A DNA stretch of 64,000 nt from Halomonas elongata DSM 2581 (GCF_000196875.2 NC_014532.2:1302001-1366000), one strand, 5' to 3'; counted from the stretch's first letter, positions 1-9,079 are shown. The notes: generated by a model from the sequence alone, not told the origin. Numbers and translations: made by a program.

Positions 1-416
1 ATGAATGGCGGGCCCGGGTGATGCTGGTGCCGGCGGAGAGTCATTGGTGGGCCGATCGTGTCGGCGATCATCTGCCGAGGGTCGCCCCGGCCGATCTGGA
101 GACGCTGGGCTTTACCCCGGACGTGCTCGACTGGCAGGTGTCGCGGCTTTCTTCCGGGGAGAAGCAGCGTCTGGCGCTATTGCGCGCGGTCGCCCGTGAG
201 CCTGAGGCCTTGCTGCTCGACGAACCCACCGCCAATCTCGACGAGGCCACGATCCGGCGCGTGGAAGCCTGGCTGGTCGAGCGTATTCGTGCTCGAGGCT
301 GGCCGACGCTCTGGGTGGCCCACGACACGGGCCAGATCGCTCGGGTGGCGGATCGTCACTGGTGCATCCGCGATGGGCAACTGGTGGCAGAGGAGGAGGC
401 GAGCGCATGGACGTGA
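1..416 (+). CDS. fetA: FetA-like ABC transporter ATP-binding protein, 3' part
   Basis: The reading frame is open from base 3, so the gene begins upstream of the window; the GTG at 18 and ATG at 21 are internal codons. Visible are the ABC signature LSSGEKQR, the Walker B stretch ALLLDEPTANLD and the switch histidine in LWVAHD. The Walker A half is missing because of the window edge. The end overlaps the next gene by 10 bases, which indicates translational coupling to a FetB-type permease. In E. coli FetA/FetB (YbbL/YbbM) is an iron exporter linked to oxidative stress resistance; that substrate is inferred from the pairing and not visible in the sequence. Confidence 0.85.
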   Translation, partial: EWRARVMLVPAESHWWADRVGDHLPRVAPADLETLGFTPDVLDWQVSRLSSGEKQRLALLRAVAREPEALLLDEPTANLDEATIRRVEAWLVERIRARGWPTLWVAHDTGQIARVADRHWCIRDGQLVAEEEASAWT

Positions 417-1210
417 TCGTGCTCACCTGGTGGCAATTGGCCCTGGCGGCACTGCTGGTAGTGGCGCTGGCGGGGTGCACGGTCGTCGCGCGGCTCGGCA
501 TGGCCAGAAGCCTGCTGATCGCCGCTGTGCGCACCGTGATTCAGTTATCTCTGGTAGGGCTGGTGCTGGAGGCGCTTTTCGCGGCATCGGCATTGCATTG
601 GGTGACGCTGATGGCGTTCGGCATGCTGCTGATTGCCGGGCGCGAGGTGATGGCACGCCAGAAGCGTCGCCTGGTAGGCGGCTGGGCGTTCGGCATCGGC
701 ACGCTGGCGATGTTCGTGTCCTCGTTCAGCGTGGCCGTGCTGACCCTGACCGTGATCATCGGGCCGGATCCCTGGTACCGGCCGCAGTACGCCATTCCGC
801 TGCTGGGCATGATGCTCGGCAATACCATGACCGGTGTGGCCCTGGCGCTGGATCGCTTGACCGACACGGCCTGGCGCCAGCGGGCGGTGATCGAGAATCG
901 CCTGATGCTCGGGCAGCGCTGGCAGGAGGCGGTCGGCGATATCCGCCGCGAAGCGATGCGCAGCGGCCTGATGCCCACCATCAACGCCATGGCCGCCGCC
1001 GGCGTGGTCAGCCTGCCGGGCATGATGACCGGCCAGATTCTGGCCGGCAGCCCGCCGGCACTGGCGGTCAAGTATCAGATCCTGGTGATGTTCACCCTGA
1101 CCCTGGGCACCGGCTTCGGCACCCTGGTGGCGGTGGCAGCGGGGAGCCGGCGATTGTTCGACGATCGCCAGCGGTTGCGGCTGGAGCGCCTGGCCGCCCC
1201 TCGCCATTAG
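407..1210 (+). CDS. fetB: FetB-like ABC transporter permease (UPF0014 family)
   Basis: A 267-residue very hydrophobic protein with about seven membrane segments and the UPF0014-type pattern: an RTVIQL stretch after the first helices, then PLLGMMLGNTMTGVALALDR, and near the end a LPGMMTGQILAG segment. The ATG at 407 is chosen because it starts on the first hydrophobic helix and follows the purine-rich AGGAGGAGG at 391-399. It overlaps the ATPase gene by 10 bases. Together they form an ABC exporter of the FetAB class; metal export is family knowledge, while the cargo here is unproven. The gene ends convergently 23 bases from the thiolase gene. Confidence 0.85.
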   Translation: MDVIVLTWWQLALAALLVVALAGCTVVARLGMARSLLIAAVRTVIQLSLVGLVLEALFAASALHWVTLMAFGMLLIAGREVMARQKRRLVGGWAFGIGTLAMFVSSFSVAVLTLTVIIGPDPWYRPQYAIPLLGMMLGNTMTGVALALDRLTDTAWRQRAVIENRLMLGQRWQEAVGDIRREAMRSGLMPTINAMAAAGVVSLPGMMTGQILAGSPPALAVKYQILVMFTLTLGTGFGTLVAVAAGSRRLFDDRQRLRLERLAAPRH

Positions 1211-1233
1211 CAAGGGGCGGCGGACGAAGCGCC

Positions 1234-2421
1234 TCAGTCGATCAGTTCCACGGCCACGGCGGTGGCTTCACCGCCGCCGATGCACAGGCTGGCGATGCCG
1301 CGCTTGCCGCCCTTGGTGCGCAGGGCGTGGATCAGGGTGGCGATGATCCGCGAGCCGGTGGAGCCGATGGGGTGGCCCTGGGCGCAGGCACCGCCGAAGA
1401 CGTTGACCTTGTCATGGGGCAGGCTCAGGTCGTCCATGGCCATCAGGGTGACCACGGCGAAGGCTTCGTTGATCTCGAACAGGTCCACGTCGTCGACGCC
1501 CCAATCGAGTTTTTTCATCAGCTTGTCGATGGCGCCCACCGGGGCGATGGTGAACTCGCTCGGATGGCGCGAATGGGTGCTGTGGCCCAGCATGCGGGCG
1601 ATGGGCTTGACGCCGACCCGGTCCGCCGCCGCCTGGCTGGCCAGGATCAGCGCCGAGGCGCCGTCGGAGATCGAGCTCGAGTTGGCCGCCGTGATGGTGC
1701 CGTCCTTGGCGAACGCCGGGCGCAGTTCGCGAATCTTGTCGAGCCGGGCCTGAAAGGGCTGCTCGTCGTGCTCGACCCGGGTCTCGCCCTTGCGATCCTT
1801 GACCGTGACCGGCGCCATCTCGGCATCCAGGTGGCCGGCCTCGGTGGCCTGCATGGCGCGTTCCAGCGAGGCAATGGCGAAGTCATCGAGCCGCTCGCGG
1901 GAATAGCCGCGCTCGCTGGCGATCTGCTGGGCGAAGCCGCCCATCAACTGACCGGTCTCGGCGTCTTCCAGGCCATCGAGGAACATGTGGTCCTTCAACT
2001 CGCCGTGCCCCAGGCGGTAGCCGGTGCGCGCCCGGGTCAGCACATGCGGGGCGTTGGACATGGATTCCATGCCGCCGGCGAGCAGGATCTCGCCACTGCC
2101 GGCGCGGATCAGGTCATGGGCCAGCATGGTGGCCTTCATGCCCGAGCCGCACAGCTTGTTGATGGTGGTGGCGCCGATGGTGTCGGGAATGTCGGCCTGA
2201 CGCATGGCCTGCCGGGCCGGCCCTTGCTTGACGCCGGCGGGCAGCACACAGCCCAGGATGCCCTCGTCGATGGCGGAGGCCTCGATGCCGGCGCGTTCGA
2301 TGGCGGCACGAATGGCGGTGGCGGCGAGCTGCGGTGCGCTGAGCGACGCGAGGCTGCCGAGCATCCCGCCCATGGGCGTGCGGGTCGCGGAGAGGAATAC
2401 GATATCGTCGGCGTGGCTCAT
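1234..2421 (-). CDS. acetyl-CoA acetyltransferase (thiolase)
   Basis: This 395-residue thiolase has the acylated nucleophile Cys about residue 91 (NKLCGSGMKA), the GHPIG motif with His about 350, and the second catalytic Cys about 380 (LCIGGGEA). NEAFAVV is also present. Such enzymes either condense two acetyl-CoA or cleave 3-ketoacyl-CoA; sequence alone does not settle whether this one is biosynthetic (PhaA-like) or degradative (AtoB/FadA-like). The ATG at 2421 is preferred over an upstream start because of GGGAG a few bases before it. It is divergent from a TetR gene, with a 17-bp palindrome between them, and sits beside acyl-CoA synthetase and dehydrogenase genes, which favours a catabolic role. 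Confidence 0.9.
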   Translation of the reverse strand: MSHADDIVFLSATRTPMGGMLGSLASLSAPQLAATAIRAAIERAGIEASAIDEGILGCVLPAGVKQGPARQAMRQADIPDTIGATTINKLCGSGMKATMLAHDLIRAGSGEILLAGGMESMSNAPHVLTRARTGYRLGHGELKDHMFLDGLEDAETGQLMGGFAQQIASERGYSRERLDDFAIASLERAMQATEAGHLDAEMAPVTVKDRKGETRVEHDEQPFQARLDKIRELRPAFAKDGTITAANSSSISDGASALILASQAAADRVGVKPIARMLGHSTHSRHPSEFTIAPVGAIDKLMKKLDWGVDDVDLFEINEAFAVVTLMAMDDLSLPHDKVNVFGGACAQGHPIGSTGSRIIATLIHALRTKGGKRGIASLCIGGGEATAVAVELID

Positions 2422-2466
2422 GAGGTATCTCCCGATCAGTGATGGTTGTGATTGTGAGGGCGCCTT

Positions 2467-2483
2467 GGTCAACGGCGTTGACC
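2467..2483. promoter_or_regulatory. 17-bp perfect palindrome, candidate TetR operator
   Basis: GGTCAAC and GTTGACC are exact inverted repeats separated by GGC. A further half-site GGGTCAAC lies at 2509-2516. The element sits in the divergent promoter region of the thiolase and TetR genes, the usual place for an autoregulatory operator. Binding is inferred. Confidence 0.5.
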
Positions 2484-2541
2484 CGTCGGCGGGGCTATGA
2501 TCTTCTCAGGGTCAACCAAGCAAGCGCTAGTGTAAATCTCG

Positions 2542-3120
2542 ATGAATGTAATGAATGACTCTCCGCGCCGCAAGGAACTGACGCGCCAGGCCGCCCAGCT
2601 CTTCGTTCAGGAAGGCTTCGACCGTACCACGGTGCGCATGCTGGCCCAGGAGATGGGCATCAAGTCCGGCAGCCTGTTCCACCATTTCCGCGACAAGCAG
2701 GAGATCCTGGCCGCGGTGATCGAGGAAGGCACGGAAAACGCCCTCGGTATCGCACGGGCAGCCCTCGATGACTGCGACAGCGACCCCGCTTCGAGGTTGC
2801 ACGCCATGGCCCGGGCTCACCTGGAGACGCTGCTCACCGACCGCAACGCCCATGTGGTGGCGCTGTACGAATGGCGACGCCTGGACGCGCCGGCGAGAGC
2901 CCATCTCAGCCACCTTCGCGATGCCTACGAGGCACTCTGGGAAGAGGTGATCGACGACGCCCTGGCCGCCGGCCTGATCCGGGGCGATCGTTTCCTGGTC
3001 TCACGTTTCGTGATGGGCGCGCTCAACTGGACCGTGCGCTGGTATGACCCCGATGGTGAACGCACGCCGGATGAACTCGCCGGGGAACTCGTCGCCATGT
3101 TGACCCATCCCGCCGGCTGA
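2542..3120 (+). CDS. TetR/AcrR family transcriptional regulator
   Basis: A 192-residue regulator with an N-terminal TetR helix-turn-helix about residues 25-50 (TVRMLAQEMGIKSGSLFHHF), followed by an all-helical ligand domain without recognisable motifs. It lies between the divergent thiolase gene and the downstream acyl-CoA synthetase gene, both of which have palindromic promoter elements sharing GTTGAC. This suggests it represses the surrounding acyl-CoA genes and itself, with an acyl-CoA or related ligand; ligand and targets are inferred. The start at 2542 gives the normal length; a second ATG follows three codons later. Confidence 0.88.
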   Translation: MNVMNDSPRRKELTRQAAQLFVQEGFDRTTVRMLAQEMGIKSGSLFHHFRDKQEILAAVIEEGTENALGIARAALDDCDSDPASRLHAMARAHLETLLTDRNAHVVALYEWRRLDAPARAHLSHLRDAYEALWEEVIDDALAAGLIRGDRFLVSRFVMGALNWTVRWYDPDGERTPDELAGELVAMLTHPAG

Positions 3121-3228
3121 CGGGCGCTTGTCGTTTGCCATGGCGTCGACCATGGTCTAGCCCCATTTGCGTCTTCGGTGCTTGCCCTGCCGAGCCCGAG
3201 CCTCTAGCTTGACCCTAGCGCTTGATAG

Positions 3229-3246
3229 GTTGACGCTTACGTCAAC
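3229..3246. promoter_or_regulatory. 18-bp inverted repeat upstream of acyl-CoA synthetase
   Basis: GTTGACG and CGTCAAC are exact inverted repeats around CTTA, about 50 bases before the synthetase start. It shares GTTGAC with the palindrome at 2467-2483, though in the opposite arm orientation. It resembles boxes of branched-chain/fatty-acid regulators in general form, but the cognate protein is unknown; the neighbouring TetR protein is the first candidate. Confidence 0.5.
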
Positions 3247-3294
3247 GAAAACATGGCGAGCGGTTTCCGACAACAATCACAAGGGGGCAAGCCC

Positions 3295-4959
3295 ATGACC
3301 ACGACCCTTCCCGACTATCATGCCTATCTCGAGACCTTTGCCATCGACGATGTCGTCGCCCGGCTCGACGACCATCGCGATGGCCGGTTGAATGCCTTCG
3401 AGGCGTGTTGTGGTCGCCACTTGCGCGAAGGGCGCGCCGAGGTGACGGCCCTGGTCCACGAGGACACTCGAGGACGGATCACGACGTTGAGCTATGGCGA
3501 ACTGGCTGCCGAAAGCGAGAAGCTCGCCGGCTGGCTCTCCGAGCGTGGCCTGGGCGAGGGCGACCGTATCGCCTGCATGCTGCCTCGCTCGCCACAGCTG
3601 TTGATCGCGATACTGGCCAGCTGGCGCATCGGCGCGGTCTACCAGCCGCTGTTCACCGCCTTCGGATCCGATTCGGTGGCGTATCGGCTGGAGCGTGCCG
3701 ATACCCGCCTGGTGATCACCGATGGCGACAATCGCGCCAAGTTCGATGGTCTGGCTCAGTGTCCGCCGGTACTCGCCGTGGGTGGGCCCGATGCCGAACA
3801 TGACGATGACCTGGATTGGGCCTCGGCCCTGGCGCATTCGTCCATCGAGACAGCGGCACCGCGGCAGTCGCCGGATGCCCCCTTCCTGCAGATGTTCACC
3901 TCCGGCACCGTGGGCAAGCCCAAGGGAGTTGCCGTGCCGCTCGCCGCCATGCCGGCCTTCGCGCTCTACATGGAACTGGCCATCGGTCTCGATGACAGCG
4001 ACCGTTTCTGGAACATGGCCGATCCCGGCTGGGCCTATGGCCTTTACTACGCCATCGCCGGCCCGCTGTTGCTGGGTGTGACCACGCACTTCTGCGAGTC
4101 CGGCTTCAGTGCCGAGGGTGCGCTGAGCTTCATGGAGCGTCATGGCATCACCAATTTCGCCGCCGCGCCCACTGCCTACCGCTTGATGAAGGCATCGGGA
4201 CTGTTCGACGACGCCCGGGAGCGGCTCTCCTTGCGGCGTGCCAGTTCCGCCGGCGAGCCGCTCAATACCGAGGTGGTCACCTGGGTGGAAACGGCGCTGG
4301 GCTGTTCGGTGATGGACCACTATGGCCAGACCGAGACCGGCATGACCTGCTGCAACCATCACGCCCTGGCGCATCCCAAGCATGTCGGTGGCATGGGCGT
4401 GCCGATGCCCGGCTATCGTCTGGCGATCCTCGATGCCGAGTACAACGAGCTGCCGCCCGGGGAACCCGGCGTGCTGGCGGTCGACATCGCCCGTTCTCCG
4501 GCACATTTCTTCCCCGGCTATACCTGGCAGGAGAAGGAACCCTTCGTCGGGGGCTATTATCTGACCGGTGACGTGGTGCAGCGCAATGAGGATGGCAGCT
4601 TCCAGTTCGCCGGTCGCGACGACGACATCATCACCACCGCCGGTTATCGGGTCGGGCCCACCGATGTGGAGAACTCGGTGCTCATGCATCCGGCCGTGGC
4701 GGAGTCGGCCGCAGTGGGCCAGCCCGACGAGATTCGCGGCGAGATCATCAAGTCCTATGTGGTGCTGCGAGACGGTGTCGAGGCCAGCGATACACTCGCC
4801 GACGAAATCCGCCAGCAAGTGCGCGAGCGCCTCTCGACCCATGCCTTTCCCAGGGTGATCGAATTCGTCGACACCCTGCCCAAGACACCCAGCGGCAAGA
4901 TCCAACGCTTCAAGCTGCGCGCGGATGCCGCCGACAAGGCGGAGACGGCCGCTCAATGA
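3295..4959 (+). CDS. AMP-dependent acyl-CoA synthetase
   Basis: A 554-residue ANL-superfamily ligase that would activate a carboxylic acid to its CoA thioester through an acyl-adenylate. Seen in order: the P-loop-like TSGTVGKPKG about residue 201, YGQTETG about 343, the YLTGD and GRDDDIITTAGYRVGP hinge region, and the C-terminal catalytic lysine motif KTPSGKIQR about 530. The acid substrate (short, medium or branched chain) cannot be read from sequence. ATG 3295 is preferred to 3253 because AAGGGGG lies just upstream. It is followed 16 bases later by an SDR dehydrogenase, presumably in one operon. Confidence 0.88.
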   Translation: MTTTLPDYHAYLETFAIDDVVARLDDHRDGRLNAFEACCGRHLREGRAEVTALVHEDTRGRITTLSYGELAAESEKLAGWLSERGLGEGDRIACMLPRSPQLLIAILASWRIGAVYQPLFTAFGSDSVAYRLERADTRLVITDGDNRAKFDGLAQCPPVLAVGGPDAEHDDDLDWASALAHSSIETAAPRQSPDAPFLQMFTSGTVGKPKGVAVPLAAMPAFALYMELAIGLDDSDRFWNMADPGWAYGLYYAIAGPLLLGVTTHFCESGFSAEGALSFMERHGITNFAAAPTAYRLMKASGLFDDARERLSLRRASSAGEPLNTEVVTWVETALGCSVMDHYGQTETGMTCCNHHALAHPKHVGGMGVPMPGYRLAILDAEYNELPPGEPGVLAVDIARSPAHFFPGYTWQEKEPFVGGYYLTGDVVQRNEDGSFQFAGRDDDIITTAGYRVGPTDVENSVLMHPAVAESAAVGQPDEIRGEIIKSYVVLRDGVEASDTLADEIRQQVRERLSTHAFPRVIEFVDTLPKTPSGKIQRFKLRADAADKAETAAQ

Positions 4960-4975
4960 CCATGGAGATGTAGCG

Positions 4976-5755
4976 ATGCAATTGAAGGACAACGCCTTTC
5001 TGATCACCGGTGCCGCATCCGGGCTGGGCGCCGCCACGGCGGAGCGTATCGTGGCCGCCGGCGGCCGCGTGGTGCTGTGCGATCTCAGCGAGGCTGTCGA
5101 GTCGCATGCCGCCCGGCTCGGCGAAGCGGCCCGTGCGGTGCGCGGGGATGTCACTCGCGAGGATGATATGCAAGCCGCCGTGGAGGCGGCCGTCGCCCTG
5201 GGGGAGAAAGGAGAGGGCGAGCGTGGCCTGGCCGGGGTGATCCATTGCGCCGGTGTGGTCAGTGTGGCCAAGCTGCTCGACCGCGAAGGCAACCCCGCCG
5301 ATCTCGATGCCTATGCGCGTACCGTGCAGATCAACCTGGTGGGCACCTTCAACGTGATGCGCCTGGCCGCGGCAGCAATGTCCAAGAATGCGCCGGGCGA
5401 GGATGGCGAACGGGGCGTGATCATCAACACCGCTTCGGTCGCTGCCTTCGATGGTCAGGTGGGGCAGTGCGCCTACAGTGCCTCCAAGGCGGGCGTGGTC
5501 GGCATGAGCCTGCCGGCGGCCCGCGAGCTCTCGCGGCACGGGATCCGTGTCATGGCGATTGCCCCCGGAGTATTCGAGACACCGATGATGAGCGACATTC
5601 CGGAGGACGCCGTGGCGGCGTTGTCCGCTTCCATTCCTTTCCCCAAGCGGCTCGGCAAGCCCGATGAATACGCCCGCCTGGCCGAACAGATCGTCACCAA
5701 CCCGATGCTCAACGGCGAAGTGATCCGCCTGGACGGCGGGATTCGGATGAGCTGA
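4976..5755 (+). CDS. SDR family 3-hydroxyacyl-CoA dehydrogenase-like oxidoreductase
   Basis: A 259-residue short-chain dehydrogenase with the nucleotide-binding TGAASGLG near residue 12, the [11 protein letters not shown] strand containing the catalytic Ser, and YSASK with Tyr about residue 167. The overall pattern, including HCAGVV and the [10 protein letters not shown] segment, resembles type II 3-hydroxyacyl-CoA dehydrogenases (HSD17B10-like). It follows the acyl-CoA synthetase closely, so it probably catalyses the NAD-dependent third step of the same acyl-CoA degradation route. ATG 4976 has GGAGATG upstream. Substrate assignment is by family and context. Confidence 0.85.
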   Translation: MQLKDNAFLITGAASGLGAATAERIVAAGGRVVLCDLSEAVESHAARLGEAARAVRGDVTREDDMQAAVEAAVALGEKGEGERGLAGVIHCAGVVSVAKLLDREGNPADLDAYARTVQINLVGTFNVMRLAAAAMSKNAPGEDGERGVIINTASVAAFDGQVGQCAYSASKAGVVGMSLPAARELSRHGIRVMAIAPGVFETPMMSDIPEDAVAALSASIPFPKRLGKPDEYARLAEQIVTNPMLNGEVIRLDGGIRMS

Positions 5756-5898
5756 AGCAGGAAGAACGCGGCTATATCGCTGGAAGAGGGAAGAAACGCT
5801 TGATGCTCCCTGCTTTGGGGCTAGTCTATCTTCCTTCTTCCTTACCGTACGTCATGTCGATAAAACGAACGCTTGACTGTCCTGTCTCGCGGGCGTAA

Positions 5899-5918
5899 TT
5901 TCAAACAATTGTTTGAAA
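5899..5918. promoter_or_regulatory. 20-bp perfect palindrome, PsrA/FadR-type operator candidate
   Basis: The sequence TTTCAAACAA is followed directly by its exact reverse complement TTGTTTGAAA. It contains CAAAC-N4-GTTTG, matching the published form of PsrA fatty-acid regulator sites. It lies 55 bases upstream of an acyl-CoA dehydrogenase start, which fits control by long-chain acyl compounds. The regulator itself is not encoded nearby. Confidence 0.6.
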
Positions 5919-5973
5919 GGCTGTTTGCAAGCGGTTCGGCCGCTGCATGCGTCCACGTTCGAGGAGAGAGACA

Positions 5974-7785
5974 ATGCCCGACTACCAGGCCCCCTTGCGT
6001 GATCTGCGCTTCGTCATGGACGAGATGCTCGACTATCCGACCCATTATGCGGGATTGCCCGGTGGCGAGGAGGCGACGCCCGATGTGGTCGGGGCGATCC
6101 TCGAGGAAGGGGCGCGCTTCGCACGCGAAGAGCTGCTGCCGTTGAACCAGAGCGGCGACCTGGAAGGTTGTTTGCTGGAGGGCGGTGAGGTCAAGACGCC
6201 GAAGGGCTTCAAGGAGGCTTACAGCCGCTACGTGGAAGGTGGCTGGCCGGGCCTGGCCGCCGATCCGGAGCAGGGCGGGCAGGGGCTGCCGCCTTCGCTG
6301 GCCATGGTGCTCTCGGAGATGATCTGCGCCACCAACCTGGCCTGGGGCATGTATCCGGGGCTGTCCCATGGGGCCGCCGATGCCTTGCGTCATCATGGCA
6401 CCGAAGCACAGCAAGCCACCTACCTGAGCAAGCTGGTCGAGGGCGTGTGGACCGGCACCATGTGCCTGACCGAGCCGCACTGCGGCACCGACCTGGGACT
6501 GATCAAGACCCGGGCGGTACCCAACGATGACGACAGCTACACGCTCAGCGGCACCAAAATCTTCATCTCCGCCGGCGACCATGACCTGGCCGAGAATATC
6601 GTGCACCTGGTGCTGGCCAAGCTGCCGGACGCTCCGGCCGGTTCCAAGGGCATCTCCTTGTTCGTGGTGCCGAAGTTCCTGCCGGATGCCGACGGCAACC
6701 CGGGAGAGCGCAACGGCGTGAGTTGCGGCTCGCTCGAGCACAAGATGGGCATCCATGGCAACGCCACCTGCGTGATGAACTTCGATGGCGCCCGTGGTTT
6801 TCTGGTCGGCAAGCCCCATAAGGGGCTGGCCTGCATGTTCACCATGATGAATGCCGCGCGCATCGGGGTGGGCATCCAGGGTCTCGGGCTCACCGAGGCC
6901 AGCTTCCAGAACGCCCTGGCCTATGCACGGGATCGCCTGCAGATGCGTGCACTGTCCGGCGCCAAGGCCGAGGACAAGCCTGCCGATCCGATCATCGTGC
7001 ACCCGGATGTCCGCCGCATGCTGCTGACCCAGAAGGCCTTCGCCGAGGGTGGCCGCATGCTGGTGCTCTATGCGGCGCAGATGGTCGATGTGGTGGAGCG
7101 CAGTGACGACACCGAGCAGACCGAGCGTGCCGAGACCCTGCTCGGCCTGCTGACGCCCATCGTCAAGGCGTTTCTCACCGAGGTCGGGTTCGAGGCGACC
7201 AATGAGGGCGTACAGGTGTTCGGCGGCCACGGCTTCATCCAGGAATGGGGCATGGAACAACTGGTGCGCGATGCCCGTATCACCCGTCTCTATGAAGGCA
7301 CCACCGGTATCCAGGCGCTCGACCTGCTGGGCCGCAAGGTGTTGATGAGCCAGGGCGAGACGCTCAAGATCTTCACCAAGGAGATCCACAAGTTCTGCCA
7401 GGCCGAAGAAGGCAATCCCGACATGGCCGAGTTCGTTCGCCCGCTGGCCAAGCTCAATGCCGAGTGGGGCGAGCTGACCATGGGCGTGGGCATGAAAGCC
7501 ATGAACGACCGTGAGGAAGTGGGTGCGGCCAGCGTCGACTACCTGATGTACTCCGGTTACGTGACGCTCGCCTACCTGTTCGCCCGCGCCGTGAAGCAGG
7601 CCAAGAGTGCCCTGGCCGCCGGCACTGATGATGCCGCCTTCTACCGCGCCAAGGTCAATACCGCGCGCTTCTACTATGAACGGCTGCTGCCGCGCACCCG
7701 GGCCCACGTCCAGATGATCCAGGCCGGTGGCGAGTCGCTGATGGCGCTGTCTCCCGACGACTTCGGTCGCGGGTTCGAAATCTGA
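5974..7785 (+). CDS. acyl-CoA dehydrogenase, long (about 600 aa) type
   Basis: A 603-residue flavoprotein with the N-terminal MPDYQAPLRDLRF signature of the long acyl-CoA dehydrogenase group (FadE/DmdC-like, about 600 residues against about 390 for short types). The FAD/substrate segment MCLTEPHCGTDLG is about residue 160 and the catalytic-base region YEGTTGIQALDLLGRK has Glu about 441. It performs the first alpha-beta oxidation of acyl-CoA with ETF as electron acceptor. ATG 5974 follows GGAGAG. It stands alone behind a PsrA-like palindrome and is closed by a hairpin terminator. DmdC-like action on methylthiopropanoyl-CoA is an alternative that sequence cannot exclude. Confidence 0.88.
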   Translation: MPDYQAPLRDLRFVMDEMLDYPTHYAGLPGGEEATPDVVGAILEEGARFAREELLPLNQSGDLEGCLLEGGEVKTPKGFKEAYSRYVEGGWPGLAADPEQGGQGLPPSLAMVLSEMICATNLAWGMYPGLSHGAADALRHHGTEAQQATYLSKLVEGVWTGTMCLTEPHCGTDLGLIKTRAVPNDDDSYTLSGTKIFISAGDHDLAENIVHLVLAKLPDAPAGSKGISLFVVPKFLPDADGNPGERNGVSCGSLEHKMGIHGNATCVMNFDGARGFLVGKPHKGLACMFTMMNAARIGVGIQGLGLTEASFQNALAYARDRLQMRALSGAKAEDKPADPIIVHPDVRRMLLTQKAFAEGGRMLVLYAAQMVDVVERSDDTEQTERAETLLGLLTPIVKAFLTEVGFEATNEGVQVFGGHGFIQEWGMEQLVRDARITRLYEGTTGIQALDLLGRKVLMSQGETLKIFTKEIHKFCQAEEGNPDMAEFVRPLAKLNAEWGELTMGVGMKAMNDREEVGAASVDYLMYSGYVTLAYLFARAVKQAKSALAAGTDDAAFYRAKVNTARFYYERLLPRTRAHVQMIQAGGESLMALSPDDFGRGFEI

Positions 7786-7842
7786 TTCCTGTGGCTTTCT
7801 CTTTCTTGTGACTCTCTCTGATCAGGCGCTCTGATCGGTGTT

Positions 7843-7869
7843 GCGGCGGGCCTTGCCCGCCGCTTTTTT
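7843..7869 (+). terminator. Rho-independent terminator
   Basis: GCGGCGGG and CCCGCCGC form an 8-bp perfect stem around CCTTG, followed by a run of six T. It lies about 58 bases after the acyl-CoA dehydrogenase stop. Confidence 0.85.
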
Positions 7870-8082
7870 ATGGCCTGACGTGGGGCGGTGTCGATTTCGG
7901 CAGTTTGCGGGCGACCAGCGGGATGGGGGGTTATCTTGTGTCTGATGCCGGCGATGCTGGTTGCACGATCCGCTTCGCCTGCGCGCTGGAAGAGGCTTGG
8001 CCCTGTCGTGAGCCGTCTCCCACGGGATGGCGGATCGGGATCGATGGGGCCGGATGAAACGCATCGACCGATGGAGGGCGAC

Positions 8083-8511
8083 ATGACGAATCTCAACCGG
8101 GCCACCATGATACCGACCTTGCGCTACCACGATGCCGCCCAGGCGATCGACTGGCTGTGCGAGGCATTCGGTTTCGAACGGCATCTGGTGGTGGAAGACG
8201 ACGACGGCGGCATCGCCCATGCCCAACTGACCTTCGGCAACGGCATGGTCATGCTGGGTTCGGCGCGAGAAGGAGAATTCGATCGCTGGCAGGTTCCCAT
8301 GGCCACGCCGGATGCCGCTGTGACACAGAGCCCTTATGTCATCGTCGACGACGTCGATGCCCATCATCGTCAGGCCGTGGCAGCGGGTGCACGAGTGCTG
8401 ATGCCGCCCGAGGATCAGCCTTATGGCGGGCGCCTGTATAGCTGTCGCGATCTCGAGGGGCATCTGTGGAACTTCGGCAGCTACGATCCCTGGCAGGATG
8501 CCGGAAGTTGA
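8083..8511 (+). CDS. VOC family (glyoxalase-like) protein
   Basis: A 142-residue vicinal-oxygen-chelate fold protein, with the paired beta-alpha-beta-beta-beta modules suggested by MIPTLRYHDAAQAIDWL at the start and YVIVDDVDAHHRQAVAAGA then GRLYSCRDLEGHLWNF near the end. Similar proteins are annotated as glyoxalase or bleomycin-resistance-like and their substrates are usually unknown. The longer frame opens at 7888, but ATG 8083 has GGAGGG five bases before it and begins at the fold, so it is chosen. No operon partner. Confidence 0.75.
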   Translation: MTNLNRATMIPTLRYHDAAQAIDWLCEAFGFERHLVVEDDDGGIAHAQLTFGNGMVMLGSAREGEFDRWQVPMATPDAAVTQSPYVIVDDVDAHHRQAVAAGARVLMPPEDQPYGGRLYSCRDLEGHLWNFGSYDPWQDAGS

Positions 8512-8609
8512 CTGCGTGAATGGCGCGAGCTGCTATCTTGGCTAGTCGCCTGACAGTTTTCGGTGCGGCGAGCGCCGAGGATAACAAGACGCGATGAGGA
8601 GACGCGCAA

Positions 8610-9068
8610 ATGGCGACCTTGACGATCAATGGGCAGACCCATGAGCTGGATGTGCCTGATGAAATGCCCTTGCTGTGGGCATTGCGCGACGTGGTGGGCC
8701 TGACCGGTACCAAGTATGGCTGCGGCATGTCGTTGTGTGGCGCCTGTACCGTGCATCTGGACGGTGAGGCGACGCGTTCCTGTGTTACGCCCGTCTCGGC
8801 GGTGGGGGAGCGCGAGATCACCACGATCGAGGCGGTGGGTGACGAGCGCATCGGCGAGGCGGTGCAGGCGGCCTGGCGCAAGCTCGATGTCGTGCAGTGC
8901 GGTTACTGCCAGTCCGGGCAGATCATGGCGGCCGTGGCACTGCTCAGTGAAAACGCCGATCCCAGCGACGACGACATCGATTCGGTGATGAGCGGCAACA
9001 TCTGCCGCTGCGCAACCTATGTACGCATTCGCGCCGCCATTCATGAAGCCGCCACTTCCCTGGCATGA
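8610..9068 (+). CDS. (2Fe-2S) small subunit of a molybdenum hydroxylase (IorA-like)
   Basis: A 152-residue xanthine-oxidase-family iron-sulfur subunit. The plant-type cluster ligands are Cys 38, 43, 46 and 58 ([15 protein letters not shown]), and the second cluster ligands are Cys 97, 100, 132 and 134 (CGYCQSGQ and GNICRCATY). It passes electrons from the molybdopterin subunit encoded 11 bases downstream. The pair resembles isoquinoline 1-oxidoreductase or periplasmic aldehyde oxidoreductase; no FAD subunit is adjacent. The substrate is not predictable. Confidence 0.9.
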   Translation: MATLTINGQTHELDVPDEMPLLWALRDVVGLTGTKYGCGMSLCGACTVHLDGEATRSCVTPVSAVGEREITTIEAVGDERIGEAVQAAWRKLDVVQCGYCQSGQIMAAVALLSENADPSDDDIDSVMSGNICRCATYVRIRAAIHEAATSLA

Positions 9069-9079
9069 GGAGATCGACG

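Noticed and set aside
58-2442. 794-codon open frame on + strand
   Set aside because: It is the shadow of fetB and the reverse-strand thiolase gene; the translation is Arg/Gly/His-rich without domain motifs.
3277-5292. 671-codon open frame on - strand
   Set aside because: It is antisense to the acyl-CoA synthetase and SDR genes, which carry full family motifs; low-complexity translation.
5842-7707. 621-codon open frame on - strand
   Set aside because: Antisense to the acyl-CoA dehydrogenase gene; no motifs or ribosome binding site.
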